From: a virus
Length of the DNA stretch: 33,927 nucleotides
Reading direction: 5' to 3' (one strand)
IMG/VR virus record: IMGVR_UViG_3300047558_000103
Location: 1-33,927 of that record
The translations under genes and the position numbers were made by a program. This document shows positions 13,264-21,097 of the stretch, one piece after another (the stretch's first letter is position 1; every line of letters starts with the position of its first letter). The notes below the pieces were generated by a model. The model did no database searches. It was not told the origin of the DNA and saw nothing but the letters and a program-made list of their open reading frames with translations.

Positions 13264-13500
13264 ATGATTCAAACTTACGTTCAACACGACGACAAGACCT
13301 ATCTTGTTTCAACAATCAACCGTGATTCATCTTCGCCATATGGAGGGCGTTACGCCGAGACTATGGTTTGGGAGTGGGACAAGAAAAACATCAAACGCTC
13401 ATCCGACAGCATTTTGATGCAAGGCGAATCGCCAGAAAATTCGATCTACACCCACCAAAAAGTCGTCGAGCGCATCTTCTGTTTTGGCATCAAGGAATAA
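13264..13500 (+). CDS. Hypothetical protein (78 aa)
   Basis: A 78-residue, probably beta-rich protein (TYVQHDDKTYLVSTINRD, then TMVWEWDKKNIKRSSDSILMQGE). The start lies 2 bases after the preceding stop. A YGGRYAETMVWEWD-type core with a following HQKVVE occurs in other phage hypotheticals as I recall, but no function is known. Confidence 0.65.
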   Translation: MIQTYVQHDDKTYLVSTINRDSSSPYGGRYAETMVWEWDKKNIKRSSDSILMQGESPENSIYTHQKVVERIFCFGIKE

Positions 13501-13503
13501 GGC

Positions 13504-13572
13504 ATGACAGACATACAAACAATCTGCGCGACAGTTGCGTTTTGTTTTTGGATATGGGTGATCGCTCGATGA
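13504..13572 (+). CDS. Transmembrane microprotein (22 aa)
   Basis: A 22-residue peptide, MTDIQTICATVAFCFWIWVIAR, forming one hydrophobic helix flanked by an acidic N-terminus and a terminal Arg. It starts 3 bases after the previous stop, and its stop overlaps a downstream ATG as ATGA. No strong ribosome binding site is visible, so re-initiation is likely if it is made. Confidence 0.5.
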   Translation: MTDIQTICATVAFCFWIWVIAR

Positions 13573-13814
13573 CCCGCCGCCCAATCGGCCTATCAATCCC
13601 ATATCGCAGGAAACCCATGCCAACAATTAAGGCCCGCGAGATCTTCGAAAAACTTTATGGCGACTTCGGCCTGAAACCAACAGACGCTGCATGGCTTGTG
13701 TTTTTGTCCGGCTGGAACGGCGCACTGGAGCAAGCCGCCAAAGAATATGAACAAATGCCATTCGGCGACAACGCGGCCAGCGTGGCTGTATTTTTAAGAG
13801 ATAAACAAGAGTAA
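13569..13814 (+). CDS. Small hypothetical protein (81 aa)
   Basis: An 81-residue protein if started at the ATG overlapping the microprotein stop. An internal ATG at 13617, 5 nt after AGGAA, would give 65 residues starting MPTIKAREIFEKLYGDF and has the better ribosome binding site. The body contains AAWLVFLSGWNGALEQAAKE, a helical pattern seen in other small phage proteins. No function is recognised. Confidence 0.65.
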   Translation: MTRRPIGLSIPYRRKPMPTIKAREIFEKLYGDFGLKPTDAAWLVFLSGWNGALEQAAKEYEQMPFGDNAASVAVFLRDKQE

Positions 13815-13818
13815 TACC

Positions 13819-14085
13819 ATGACAGTAATTAACGCATTCAATCCCGCCTATGTGGCCACACACATGCCTGAATTCATAACCAAGATGCGCACCGAGGCAA
13901 CGCAAGCTGAAAATGGACGTATATACGGCGCCCGCTCGAAGGTAACGCGCGAATCCGTGTCTGGTTCATCAGTAAATACGATCACAGCGTTTCCAAAGGC
14001 AAAGCGCGTCAGCCTGGCCCCGAAACAAGTCTTCTATTTCAGCAAAGCCGGCACCGCCAACACAAACAAAAAGAAAAAGAAATGA
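13819..14085 (+). CDS. Hypothetical basic protein with FYFSKAG motif
   Basis: An 88-residue protein with LAPKQVFYFSKAG near its C-terminus and a terminal NKKKKKK tail. It shares the FSKAG pattern with the 70-residue protein at 8081-8293. The N-terminal part (INAFNPAYVATHMPEF) resembles short phage structural or regulatory peptides, but no family is certain. Its stop overlaps the next start (ATGA). Confidence 0.7.
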   Translation: MTVINAFNPAYVATHMPEFITKMRTEATQAENGRIYGARSKVTRESVSGSSVNTITAFPKAKRVSLAPKQVFYFSKAGTANTNKKKKK

Positions 14086-14207
14086 GCGAAGAAGCAAAAA
14101 GCCTGCTGACACTGTTCGGGTTGATCTTCGTTGCAGCAGGCCTGTGTCTCGGTGTGATGCTCTGGTTGCTTGCCAAAGACATCCACAACCACGACGATCA
14201 AGCGTAG
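14082..14207 (+). CDS. Single-helix membrane microprotein (41 aa)
   Basis: The last rightward gene. A 41-residue protein with one hydrophobic helix (LLTLFGLIFVAAGLCLGVMLWLLA) between an acidic N-terminus and the polar tail KDIHNHDDQA. The start overlaps the preceding stop (ATGA). The 3' end overlaps the convergent endolysin gene by 10 bp, leaving no room for a terminator between the two converging units. Lying opposite the lysis genes, it could affect lysis, for instance as an antiholin, but this is speculation. Confidence 0.65.
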   Translation: MSEEAKSLLTLFGLIFVAAGLCLGVMLWLLAKDIHNHDDQA

Positions 14208-14668
14208 GCGCGTGTACCTTGCTTGTCGATGATGAGCTTTGACTTCTTGGGCACGTCGCTCTCGTTGGTGGTGATCGCCACATGTGTCCAGCGGTCAAAC
14301 TCGCGGATGACTTGCTGGTAAGGCAGGTCTGAGTTGATGATCGCCTTGGTCACTTCATCAGGCGTCATTCCAGGCACGCGAATGTCAGCAGCACAACCGC
14401 GACGGTGATCGCTGGTATTCTTGGAGCCGACAGCAGTGTTCACAGCCTCAGAGCGAAACGCGCTGTTGACCATGATTGGCTTGCCACCCAAGATGACCTT
14501 CAACTGCTCAAGAAAGTTGGCCAAGCGTGGCAGGTTCTCGTAGGCGTTCACCATGACCTCTTTGCCGTCAATGATGCACTTCTCAGCGGTCGTTGGCGTG
14601 TTGTCCAACTCGCGGTGATCGGTGTGGGTCAGCTCTTCGAGCGTGAAGTTTGGTGTTAGATGTGTCAT
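14198..14668 (-). CDS. M15 peptidase endolysin
   Basis: A 156-residue zinc peptidase of the M15 (Peptidase_M15_3/VanY-like) family, the usual phage L-alanyl-D-glutamate or D-Ala-D-Ala endolysin. Zinc ligands fit SDHRRGCAAD (His88, Asp95) and WTHVAI (His129); VNSAFRSEAVN (67-77) carries the conserved Arg-Ser. The protein is single-domain with no signal peptide, so a holin is needed for release, and the upstream gene encodes one. The ATG overlaps the holin-gene stop as ATGA. It is the last gene of the leftward late unit, tail-to-tail with the rightward block. Confidence 0.9.
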   Translation of the reverse strand: MTHLTPNFTLEELTHTDHRELDNTPTTAEKCIIDGKEVMVNAYENLPRLANFLEQLKVILGGKPIMVNSAFRSEAVNTAVGSKNTSDHRRGCAADIRVPGMTPDEVTKAIINSDLPYQQVIREFDRWTHVAITTNESDVPKKSKLIIDKQGTRAYA

Positions 14669-15114
14669 TTACGGTTCTCCATGATTTTCTCTGCGGTACG
14701 CCCGCCAAAATATGCCAGCATGATTAACTGGCCCCATTCGCCAAGCAGTTTGACGTATGTTTCGTTTACGTTGATGCCAAAAGCAGAGCATGACGCGAAC
14801 AGGAAATAAGCGCCAAGAATTGCAATCAGCGTCATCGGACGAATGTTTTTAGACAGCCACGAGTCGCTAGCCATATCGGCCTGCCAGCGCTCTGTGACGG
14901 CCTTTGTCTCGGCCTCAAACGCACGAGTGTCAATTTCTTTGAGTTTGAGTGCCAGCTCTGGATTTGACTCCAAAGCCTTTGTCACCTCGCCAATGGATGC
15001 CGGCACGCCGAGTTTGTCAGCGATGGCCTTGACGGCCATGCCCCCCATAGGGCCAGCCACTGCGGTGGCCAGTGCAGGAGCAGCGCTCCCGAGCAGTTTT
15101 AGGAGGCTATCCAT
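14665..15114 (-). CDS. Holin, GTA 3-TM holin family
   Basis: A 149-residue protein matching the GTA_holin_3TM type. It has a Gly/Ala-rich hydrophobic N-terminal segment (LLGSAAPALATAVAGPMGGMAVKAIADKLG), a charged helix, the signature WQADMASDSWLSKNIRPMTLI, then hydrophobic helices at about 97-115 and 125-140. It should form the membrane lesion that releases the endolysin encoded immediately downstream. The start is the ATG at 15114 in a TGATG overlap with the preceding gene; a GTG one codon earlier is possible. Confidence 0.85.
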   Translation of the reverse strand: MDSLLKLLGSAAPALATAVAGPMGGMAVKAIADKLGVPASIGEVTKALESNPELALKLKEIDTRAFEAETKAVTERWQADMASDSWLSKNIRPMTLIAILGAYFLFASCSAFGINVNETYVKLLGEWGQLIMLAYFGGRTAEKIMENRK

Positions 15115-15404
15115 CACTGCCCATCTTCGACTTTTGGTTTGCCGCTACCCTTGCGACCAGAGATCGCACCCATGGCACCAACACCCATGAAGGCGATGGC
15201 TTTGAGGATTTCCAAGAACACTGCGTCGATTGGAGCCAACACATCGTCTTGTTTCTCAAACCCGATGAGCCACAGCACACCAAACGCAATGATCATGACC
15301 ATGCAGGTGATGGAGCGCACAACGAAGGACCAGGTGCGAACCTCGATCTCTTCTTCTGTCAATTTTGGCTTGTTTAGCCATTGCTGGATTAAGTCTTTCA
15401 TCAT
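15114..15404 (-). CDS. Two-TM membrane protein, lysis-associated
   Basis: A 96-residue membrane protein. Residues about 25-48 (SFVVRSITCMVMIIAFGVLWLIGF) and 64-84 (FLEILKAIAFMGVGAMGAISG) are hydrophobic, with a basic C-terminal tail (RKGSGKPK). Small two-helix proteins of this type are frequent near holins and could be a second holin or antiholin. Two in-frame ATGs (15404, 15401) follow AAGG; the second has the better spacing. It overlaps both neighbours. Confidence 0.7.
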   Translation of the reverse strand: MMKDLIQQWLNKPKLTEEEIEVRTWSFVVRSITCMVMIIAFGVLWLIGFEKQDDVLAPIDAVFLEILKAIAFMGVGAMGAISGRKGSGKPKVEDGQ

Positions 15405-15622
15405 TCACCTTTCTCAGTTGATTTAACGGCCTTCAATAATTTCTCCAACTTCTCTCGGCTCTCGCGCAATGCGATTGCCGCCCTGTCATTCTCTCGCGTG
15501 CTGTGGTCCAGCTTTCCCTTGTACTTACCAGCCTCCAACAACGCCAAGAACAGCATCGCAAACAAGATGCCGATGACGAGGCACAGCAGGAATATCAGTG
15601 CATTTGATTCGCGCTTACCCAT
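15401..15622 (-). CDS. Spanin-like membrane-anchored coiled-coil protein
   Basis: From the ATG at 15622 this is a 73-residue protein. A short basic N-terminus (MGKRESN) is followed by one hydrophobic helix (ALIFLLCLVIGILFAMLFLALL) and then a charged coiled-coil-like tail (KLDHSTRENDRAAIALRESREKLEKLLK). This type II topology fits an inner-membrane spanin (Rz-like). No nested lipoprotein (Rz1-like) frame with a lipobox was evident, so the spanin call is tentative. It overlaps the 3' end of the preceding gene by 28 bp. Confidence 0.6.
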   Translation of the reverse strand: MGKRESNALIFLLCLVIGILFAMLFLALLEAGKYKGKLDHSTRENDRAAIALRESREKLEKLLKAVKSTEKGE

Positions 15623-16359
15623 ACCATCCCCATCAGAACCCAGAAATAAAACACCAGTGTAATCGCCCAGAACCAAGTCATGTTGCGGTCAATTTCGTCA
15701 CTGCGCCGCTGTGCTTCCTCCGCTGCACGCTTGGCTCTCTGTCTTTTCTCCTGCGCTCTACGGGCCTCCTGTTTGGCTGATACCTTGTCCTGCATCTCGT
15801 TGAACTTGGACCATATCGGCCCAAGCTGCCACGGTGCTCTTGATGTCATCTGGCTCATCAAGTCAGGGTAGGCTTTGTCAAGTTCTACCTGCAACTGCGT
15901 GAGCTTTAAAACCTCTTTTTGATCTACAACGTCCTTGCTGAAAATTTCTACGTATGCTTTGTCTGCGATTGCCTTCAGCTCATGGTAGGCATCGAACCAG
16001 ACGCCGAGGTCTTCAATGAACTGCTGGACAACGGCATCTTCATCGAGGTACTCTGGCTCTGACTTGCGTTTTGTTTTTGCTTTAGGCGCATCGACAGTTG
16101 CTGGCGCGCTTGGTGAAATATCAGCAGATGGTTTAGATTCAACAGTTCGCGCAGGTGCTGCACCAAAGAGATTGAGAACCCAGTCCCACAGTCCGCTGAC
16201 TTCCTTGTAGATAGCCTTGGCACTTGCGACTCCACCCTCGATTGTTTTCTTTGCTTGACGGATCTCAACAGCGCCGCCATTGAGCGCGTCACAGCAGTAT
16301 TGAATACCAGCCCAAGCGCCTCGAAGCGCCTGCAAAGCGATGAGGTACTCTGGCCCCAC
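15595..16359 (-). CDS. Hypothetical protein with C-terminal TM helix
   Basis: A 254-residue protein of unknown function. It has an N-terminal helical segment (about 1-60), a low-complexity Pro/Ala/Lys linker (about 70-105), a long charged, coiled-coil-prone region rich in Gln, Glu, Lys and Arg (about 150-225), and a hydrophobic C-terminal helix (TWFWAITLVFYFWVLMGMVWV). It is probably tail-anchored in the inner membrane. The start is a GTG at 16359, two bases after the upstream stop, with AAGG at a somewhat long distance. Its place between fibre and holin genes suggests a role in lysis or in the late-infection membrane. Confidence 0.65.
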   Translation of the reverse strand: MGPEYLIALQALRGAWAGIQYCCDALNGGAVEIRQAKKTIEGGVASAKAIYKEVSGLWDWVLNLFGAAPARTVESKPSADISPSAPATVDAPKAKTKRKSEPEYLDEDAVVQQFIEDLGVWFDAYHELKAIADKAYVEIFSKDVVDQKEVLKLTQLQVELDKAYPDLMSQMTSRAPWQLGPIWSKFNEMQDKVSAKQEARRAQEKRQRAKRAAEEAQRRSDEIDRNMTWFWAITLVFYFWVLMGMVWVSANQMH

Positions 16360-16360
16360 A

Positions 16361-16621
16361 TCAGGTTGCCTTGTCCTGCTTGTTGTCTAACTTGTCAAAG
16401 ATCTGGCGTAGCAGGTCTTTCACCTCGCGCATGTCTTCTTTGTAGTCGGTCTTCTGCACATAGTCATGCGGCAGCGTGTCTTTCAAGGTTGACACGCGCT
16501 CTTCCAAAAGTCGAATATAGTCATCCTGCTTTTGAATTTGTCGCGTCATCGAGTTCAACACCCATAGCGCAAGACCGCCAGCACAGGCGACCGCAATGTT
16601 GAATAGGGCTTGGTTATCCAC
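16361..16621 (-). CDS. Membrane-anchored coiled-coil protein (86 aa)
   Basis: The likely start is the GTG at 16621, 6 nt after GAGG and overlapping the upstream stop as GTGGATAA. The product begins (M/V)DNQALFNIAVACAGGLALWVLNSM, a single N-terminal helix. A charged helical tail follows (QKQDDYIRLLEERVSTLKD...KEDMREVKDLLRQIFDKLDNKQDK). Small proteins starting DNQ-LFNIAV with this layout are common near phage lysis genes; function is unknown. The frame can be read upstream to 16651, but that start has no support. Confidence 0.7.
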   Translation of the reverse strand: MDNQALFNIAVACAGGLALWVLNSMTRQIQKQDDYIRLLEERVSTLKDTLPHDYVQKTDYKEDMREVKDLLRQIFDKLDNKQDKAT

Positions 16622-16799
16622 CTTGCACCTCGTCAGCAGCCTCTGGAACACCGCCTTCTTCCAGCCATTTCAAATAGGCTTGGTAGTCTGTGTTGGCAGG
16701 TTCAAAAATAAAGCTAGTTACAGTTCCGTCTCCGTTGTCACGGAGAACACCGTATTCTTTATTTTCAACACCACCTTTGAGAAGTTTGTACGTTGTCAT
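16614..16799 (-). CDS. Small conserved phage protein after the tail fibre
   Basis: A 61-residue soluble protein: TYKLLKGGVENKEYGVLRDNGDGTVTSFIFEPANTDYQAYLKWLEEGGVPEAADE. The ending N-T-D-Y-Q-x-Y-L-x-W-x-x-x-G is a recurrent motif of small proteins, or C-terminal tails, encoded next to phage fibres. A fibre-associated or chaperone role is possible but unproven. GGAG is placed 6 nt before the ATG, which follows the fibre stop directly. Confidence 0.75.
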   Translation of the reverse strand: MTTYKLLKGGVENKEYGVLRDNGDGTVTSFIFEPANTDYQAYLKWLEEGGVPEAADEVQGG

Positions 16800-18212
16800 T
16801 TATAGCTCCGCTGTATAAAGTAAATATGCTGTGTTGTTGTTGTTTGCCATAAATGACCCAGCATTTCCAACTGTTAAACCAGAAGCAACACCAGCAACGA
16901 TTAAACCTGAATTTACAGTAGTCCCATCACCAATAGTTGGGCCAGAATTACAAGCAACAACAGAAGCTCTGCTAAAAATTGCGTAGTTTGATGAAGCGGC
17001 GGCTGTTAAAGAAGGTGTTGTTCGCATCTGCACAGGGAAGAAAAGACCTCCTTGGTATTGAACTGTAGAAAGTGTCTCGCCATAACTGAACCGAGAATAC
17101 CCGCCTGATGCAACAGCAGATGAATAGTTCCAGCAATACCGCTGACACAAAGCCAACTCAGTACCATACGGGCGGTAGTCAAAGCTCGTTGCTGTTGAGC
17201 CTTTTTCTAGTTGAACGCCTGTGATGTAGAAGGTGGCTCCGGATGTTCCGACTACGCTGGTTGCTCCTGTGGCTGAGTAATATGTTGAACCTGACCATGC
17301 TCCAGCAGTGCCACTGTAAGTAGAGCCGACACCAAGACCGAGGTTAACAGTAAGGCCAACACCGTTGTTTGTTACCCATGTTCCAGAAGTATCTGCAGCA
17401 ATCGTGATGGTTTTCTGTTCCCAAGTATTTGCCGCACTGATGGTGTAAGTGAACGGGTATGATCTGTTTTGTGCGCTGTTTTGCACAGAGCCGCCAAAGG
17501 TTCCAGTTAGCGAAGAACGCACCCAGAACGACAAAGTAACAGACTGTGCGTTTGCAGTCCCCCAACCAAGATCGGCAACATTAAAACCTTCAATTCTTTG
17601 CCGCATCAAGAAGATTTCTCCAGACGGTACTGAGTACGCAGACAGAGAAGTAATAAGCAACGAGTTTACGAAACCTGCCGGAACTACCGAAGACTGTTGC
17701 CCAGTAAACTTTGACGCTTGATCTCCATAGCAACCAAAACGGTCAACAGGAAAAACCACTCCAACAGTGTTCGTAACACTAGCCCCCGCATTACGGGCAT
17801 CTATCATCATCGCACCATTGATGATGCGGTTCTTGAAGCCAAATGTGTTTGGTGCAGAAATTTCGCTACCAAACGTAGTTTTTGCATTGACGGTTAATGT
17901 GTCACTGCTTGAATCACCAAGTGTTGCGTTACCAGTAACGCTCAATGTCACAAATGTCGCAAGAGTTGCGGTAACAGCGGCAACAATATCGTTTGTCTGG
18001 TCAAGCGTAATCAACGAAATCCACGCATCATTGTCTTCGTTGCGCATCTTGACGATGTTATTTGTAGTGTCATACCACAACATATTTGCATAAGTCGTTG
18101 ATGGCGCAGTCGTGCCGCTTTGCATCGAGCCAAGCGCCTGAAGCGCATCATTTAGGTCTGAGCGAAACGCAGGGAAACCCTGATTCGCAATGCTGAGGTC
18201 ATGTTGAGACAA
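16800..18212 (-). CDS. Tail fibre / receptor-binding protein
   Basis: A 470-residue fibre. The N-terminal attachment segment begins SQHDLSIANQGFPAFRSDLNDALQAL, a widespread fibre start. A stalk of about 60-125 follows with Ser/Thr-rich beta repeats. The main domain starts at NRIINGAMMIDARNAGASVT, followed by a jelly-roll/carbohydrate-binding region (SVTLSFWVRSSLTGTFGG, then TFYITGVQLEKGSTATSFDYRPY), and a variable C-terminus of about 120 residues likely sets the host range. The start codon is TTG at 18212, supported by AAGGAG 6 nt upstream; no ATG fits. It is encoded directly after the tail-tip gene. Confidence 0.88.
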   Translation of the reverse strand: MSQHDLSIANQGFPAFRSDLNDALQALGSMQSGTTAPSTTYANMLWYDTTNNIVKMRNEDNDAWISLITLDQTNDIVAAVTATLATFVTLSVTGNATLGDSSSDTLTVNAKTTFGSEISAPNTFGFKNRIINGAMMIDARNAGASVTNTVGVVFPVDRFGCYGDQASKFTGQQSSVVPAGFVNSLLITSLSAYSVPSGEIFLMRQRIEGFNVADLGWGTANAQSVTLSFWVRSSLTGTFGGSVQNSAQNRSYPFTYTISAANTWEQKTITIAADTSGTWVTNNGVGLTVNLGLGVGSTYSGTAGAWSGSTYYSATGATSVVGTSGATFYITGVQLEKGSTATSFDYRPYGTELALCQRYCWNYSSAVASGGYSRFSYGETLSTVQYQGGLFFPVQMRTTPSLTAAASSNYAIFSRASVVACNSGPTIGDGTTVNSGLIVAGVASGLTVGNAGSFMANNNNTAYLLYTAEL

Positions 18213-18223
18213 TTTTCGCTCCT

Positions 18224-21097
18224 TTAAGCTGCGAGTTCGCCGTAACCCTTGGCGACATAATCAAACGTGCGATTGACGGCAGAACCGCCTGAATTCTTGA
18301 AAGTGATTGTAAAGCCTGTGGCCGATTTTGAGGCGATTTCATAGAAGTCACCTTGCTGTAAATTCTGGGCCGCAATGCCAATTGCTGGCGTTACCTTGAA
18401 GGCCGGGCTGAATGTCACAGCATACGCGCCAGCACCGGACGCCAAGTTGCTACCGGATGTGACGCGGTCCAGCATATCGACTGTCACCGATAGGGCCGAC
18501 ACGGTAGGGCTTGAATCGCCACTTTGCGAGGTTAAAACAATTTTGAATCTAAATGCTCGCGCCTTGTAATCGCCAACAAAAAACCGACGGTAATCCGTCC
18601 AAACTGGAGTGCCCGCTGGGTTGTCTTCTGTTGTTGAAATGTAGAACTCGACGTTGGTGTCGCCATAGGTATTTGGGTCGCCGTCAAACAATCCGGTGCG
18701 ATCGTCAAAATTCTCTGTCGGGTCGTCAAAAAGGTTCACATAATCAATGCGACCAACGGTAATGTTGGATGTGACACGGGATGTGTAAACGGATCCAAGA
18801 TCAACGGTCTGGCCAAAATAATATGTGCCTTCTGTCGACGTTGTACCGCCACCACCATCAAAGTCGCCGTCAACGTCATCAAACAAGCCAGCAACGCTAT
18901 CAAAATCGACTGCGGTATCTAGGACTAGCAAACCTTCATCGTTTACGAAGCATTCAGTTTTTGAGCCTGAGAATGAAGGCGATTCCGTCACAGTCGCAAC
19001 GGCGTTCAGGCCCTTAATGTCCTCAATAATTGCAACAATCTCGGCCACGTTTTGGCTCTCGTTTCCGAGCTTGTCGATTGCCTTGATGAAGTACGTTCCG
19101 GTCATCGCTGGCGCAACGGCAAAAACGCTAGGGCGTGGCACCTTCTCGACCAAGTCGATTGCGTCAGAATAGACAGCACCTGTCGTTGCTCGAGAATGAC
19201 GAATGCGGTAATGGCTTAAATCTAAATCGCCAACGGGGTTCCATGTCAGGTAGGCCTGCGTGCCAATGATGTTGATCGAGAACCCCGTTACATCCTCTGG
19301 CGGAGCAGTCTTACCAACGACTTCATGGCTATCTGTGGCCCAATCTGAACGCACGCCAAGCGAGTTGATAGAGCGAGCGCGAACGTTATAAACCGCCCCA
19401 TCGATCACGTTGTAGAGCTCAAAAATTGAACCTGTTGCTTGGCCTAAGTTAATCCAATCCGTGGCTGTTGAAATCTTGGCCTGCACCTCGTATCGGTTTT
19501 GGAAAGAAGCCTCACCGGATAAAGTCACCACCAGTTTTGTGATAACAGTCTCGGCGGCGATTTCTAAAATGTCCGTTGTGGCCACGCCAGGCGCAGTCAC
19601 GGTGAACGGGTCCGGCAGATTGGTATTTGGTGCAATGTCAACGATGGTTTCGTCACCGGACGCCCAGTCATAAACGCCAGATGCAGTCTCGCGCAGCGTC
19701 AGATTGACGATAGGTGCGGAGCCAGTGTCAGAGTTTGTGAACGAGAACGACCAATCAATGACCTCAAAAACCTTGGCGTCCCATCCATATCGGCTGAAAT
19801 CAAGATAAACGTTATCGCCTGGCTGGAGTTCAAACGCTCTCAGGTTGCAAGACAAGTTCACGCTGATTTGTTGGCGTGATTTTTCCAAGTCAATCTTTGA
19901 CAAACGCTGGCAAGTCGCCACCGATGTGGTGAACGGGAATTGGATATCCTTCCAAATCTTCTCGTTGTCCTGAGCTTCATAAAAAGAGTTCGTGACAGGC
20001 GGAAAGCTGCTCAACTGATACAGCGCGTCAGGATCCGAATAAGTACCCTTGACCGCGTTGAAAATGTCACGACGGGATTGTGAACCCTGAACAGCAATTG
20101 CGCCAACTAAGTCGTCGTCAGTCAACGTGACTGTTGGTGCGCGGTACTCAGCAACCTTCAAAGTCCACTTGCCGCCAATATATGCAAGATTTCCACCGCA
20201 GGCCGTGAGCATCTTTGAGAGCACATCCTTTGGCTTCTCGCCAGAGCTGAAAGCTCCATTGATCGTGTAGCGCTTCTCTGTGCCACCTTCTGCTAGCGTT
20301 ACGTTTTCATCGCATACGTCTGCGGCTTCAATAAACGAATCGTCGTCAATCTCTGCGCTGGTCGCGCCAAAGCCGTAGTCGGCGTCTGTCAGGTAGTCGC
20401 GGATGCATAGCGCGGCGTTGGTCGAATATGCCGTTGTCGTTGTGCGAGGGTCGTATACCTTCTTGCCTTGGATTTCTGCGGTGATGTTTGGCAGGCCTTG
20501 TGGGAATTTATCGGCGTCAAACACAAGTGTCGCTCCAAGCGTTGCGATGCCTTTGAACTGGTATGCGGCGGCTGTTGTCCCAGCAAACAATTCCATTGCG
20601 GACTGTGATGCGGTGCCGGTCAAATAATCAAAAGTGATCGCCGTTGTACTGCCTTTATAGTTGATCGTGTAGATGTTCCCACTTGGTGTCAGCGCAAATT
20701 TCTCATCAGCAACATAAACGTTTTGTACGCTGTCGATTTCGTGTCCGGCCATTGCAATGGCCATGTGCATCGTCTCGTTTTTAGAGCCTGTTGTCTCCAT
20801 ATAGACGATCGTGCCACCAACGCGTGTTTTACCGTAAACAACCATCGCATCGCCTGCCGCTTGGCGTGACGATACGAGCTGACCGCGAAGTTGAGCGCTT
20901 AGATCGAATTCTTTTGGTGTCTCGGCCAGTAGCTGAGAAACGCTAGACGCGGCAGCGGCGGTGACGGCAGCTGTTGTTGCAAATGCCGTGAAAGTTCCGC
21001 CAGCGCTGATTGAAGCTGGTCCAAGATAGTAAACAGCCGCCGCAACGACAACCGCCGTGACGACTGCTTTAAAAACGTTGCCTAAACTGAATCCCAT
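18224..21097 (-). CDS. Tail tip / central hub protein (J-like)
   Basis: A 957-residue central fibre/tip protein of the lambda J type. The N-terminal about 55 residues are hydrophobic and Ala/Gly-rich (VVTAVVVAAAVYYLG). A phage-tail hub core follows (about 60-480), including VVYGKTRVGGTIVYMETTG and the CIRDYLTDADYGFG segment typical of these hubs. Fibronectin III-like domains are at about 510-700. Two Asp/Phe/Gly-rich blocks (about 731-748 and 788-811) could bind metal. The C-terminus is beta-rich. It should close the tail tube and carry the fibre encoded next. The ATG overlaps the upstream stop as TAATG. Confidence 0.9.
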   Translation of the reverse strand: MGFSLGNVFKAVVTAVVVAAAVYYLGPASISAGGTFTAFATTAAVTAAAASSVSQLLAETPKEFDLSAQLRGQLVSSRQAAGDAMVVYGKTRVGGTIVYMETTGSKNETMHMAIAMAGHEIDSVQNVYVADEKFALTPSGNIYTINYKGSTTAITFDYLTGTASQSAMELFAGTTAAAYQFKGIATLGATLVFDADKFPQGLPNITAEIQGKKVYDPRTTTTAYSTNAALCIRDYLTDADYGFGATSAEIDDDSFIEAADVCDENVTLAEGGTEKRYTINGAFSSGEKPKDVLSKMLTACGGNLAYIGGKWTLKVAEYRAPTVTLTDDDLVGAIAVQGSQSRRDIFNAVKGTYSDPDALYQLSSFPPVTNSFYEAQDNEKIWKDIQFPFTTSVATCQRLSKIDLEKSRQQISVNLSCNLRAFELQPGDNVYLDFSRYGWDAKVFEVIDWSFSFTNSDTGSAPIVNLTLRETASGVYDWASGDETIVDIAPNTNLPDPFTVTAPGVATTDILEIAAETVITKLVVTLSGEASFQNRYEVQAKISTATDWINLGQATGSIFELYNVIDGAVYNVRARSINSLGVRSDWATDSHEVVGKTAPPEDVTGFSINIIGTQAYLTWNPVGDLDLSHYRIRHSRATTGAVYSDAIDLVEKVPRPSVFAVAPAMTGTYFIKAIDKLGNESQNVAEIVAIIEDIKGLNAVATVTESPSFSGSKTECFVNDEGLLVLDTAVDFDSVAGLFDDVDGDFDGGGGTTSTEGTYYFGQTVDLGSVYTSRVTSNITVGRIDYVNLFDDPTENFDDRTGLFDGDPNTYGDTNVEFYISTTEDNPAGTPVWTDYRRFFVGDYKARAFRFKIVLTSQSGDSSPTVSALSVTVDMLDRVTSGSNLASGAGAYAVTFSPAFKVTPAIGIAAQNLQQGDFYEIASKSATGFTITFKNSGGSAVNRTFDYVAKGYGELAA

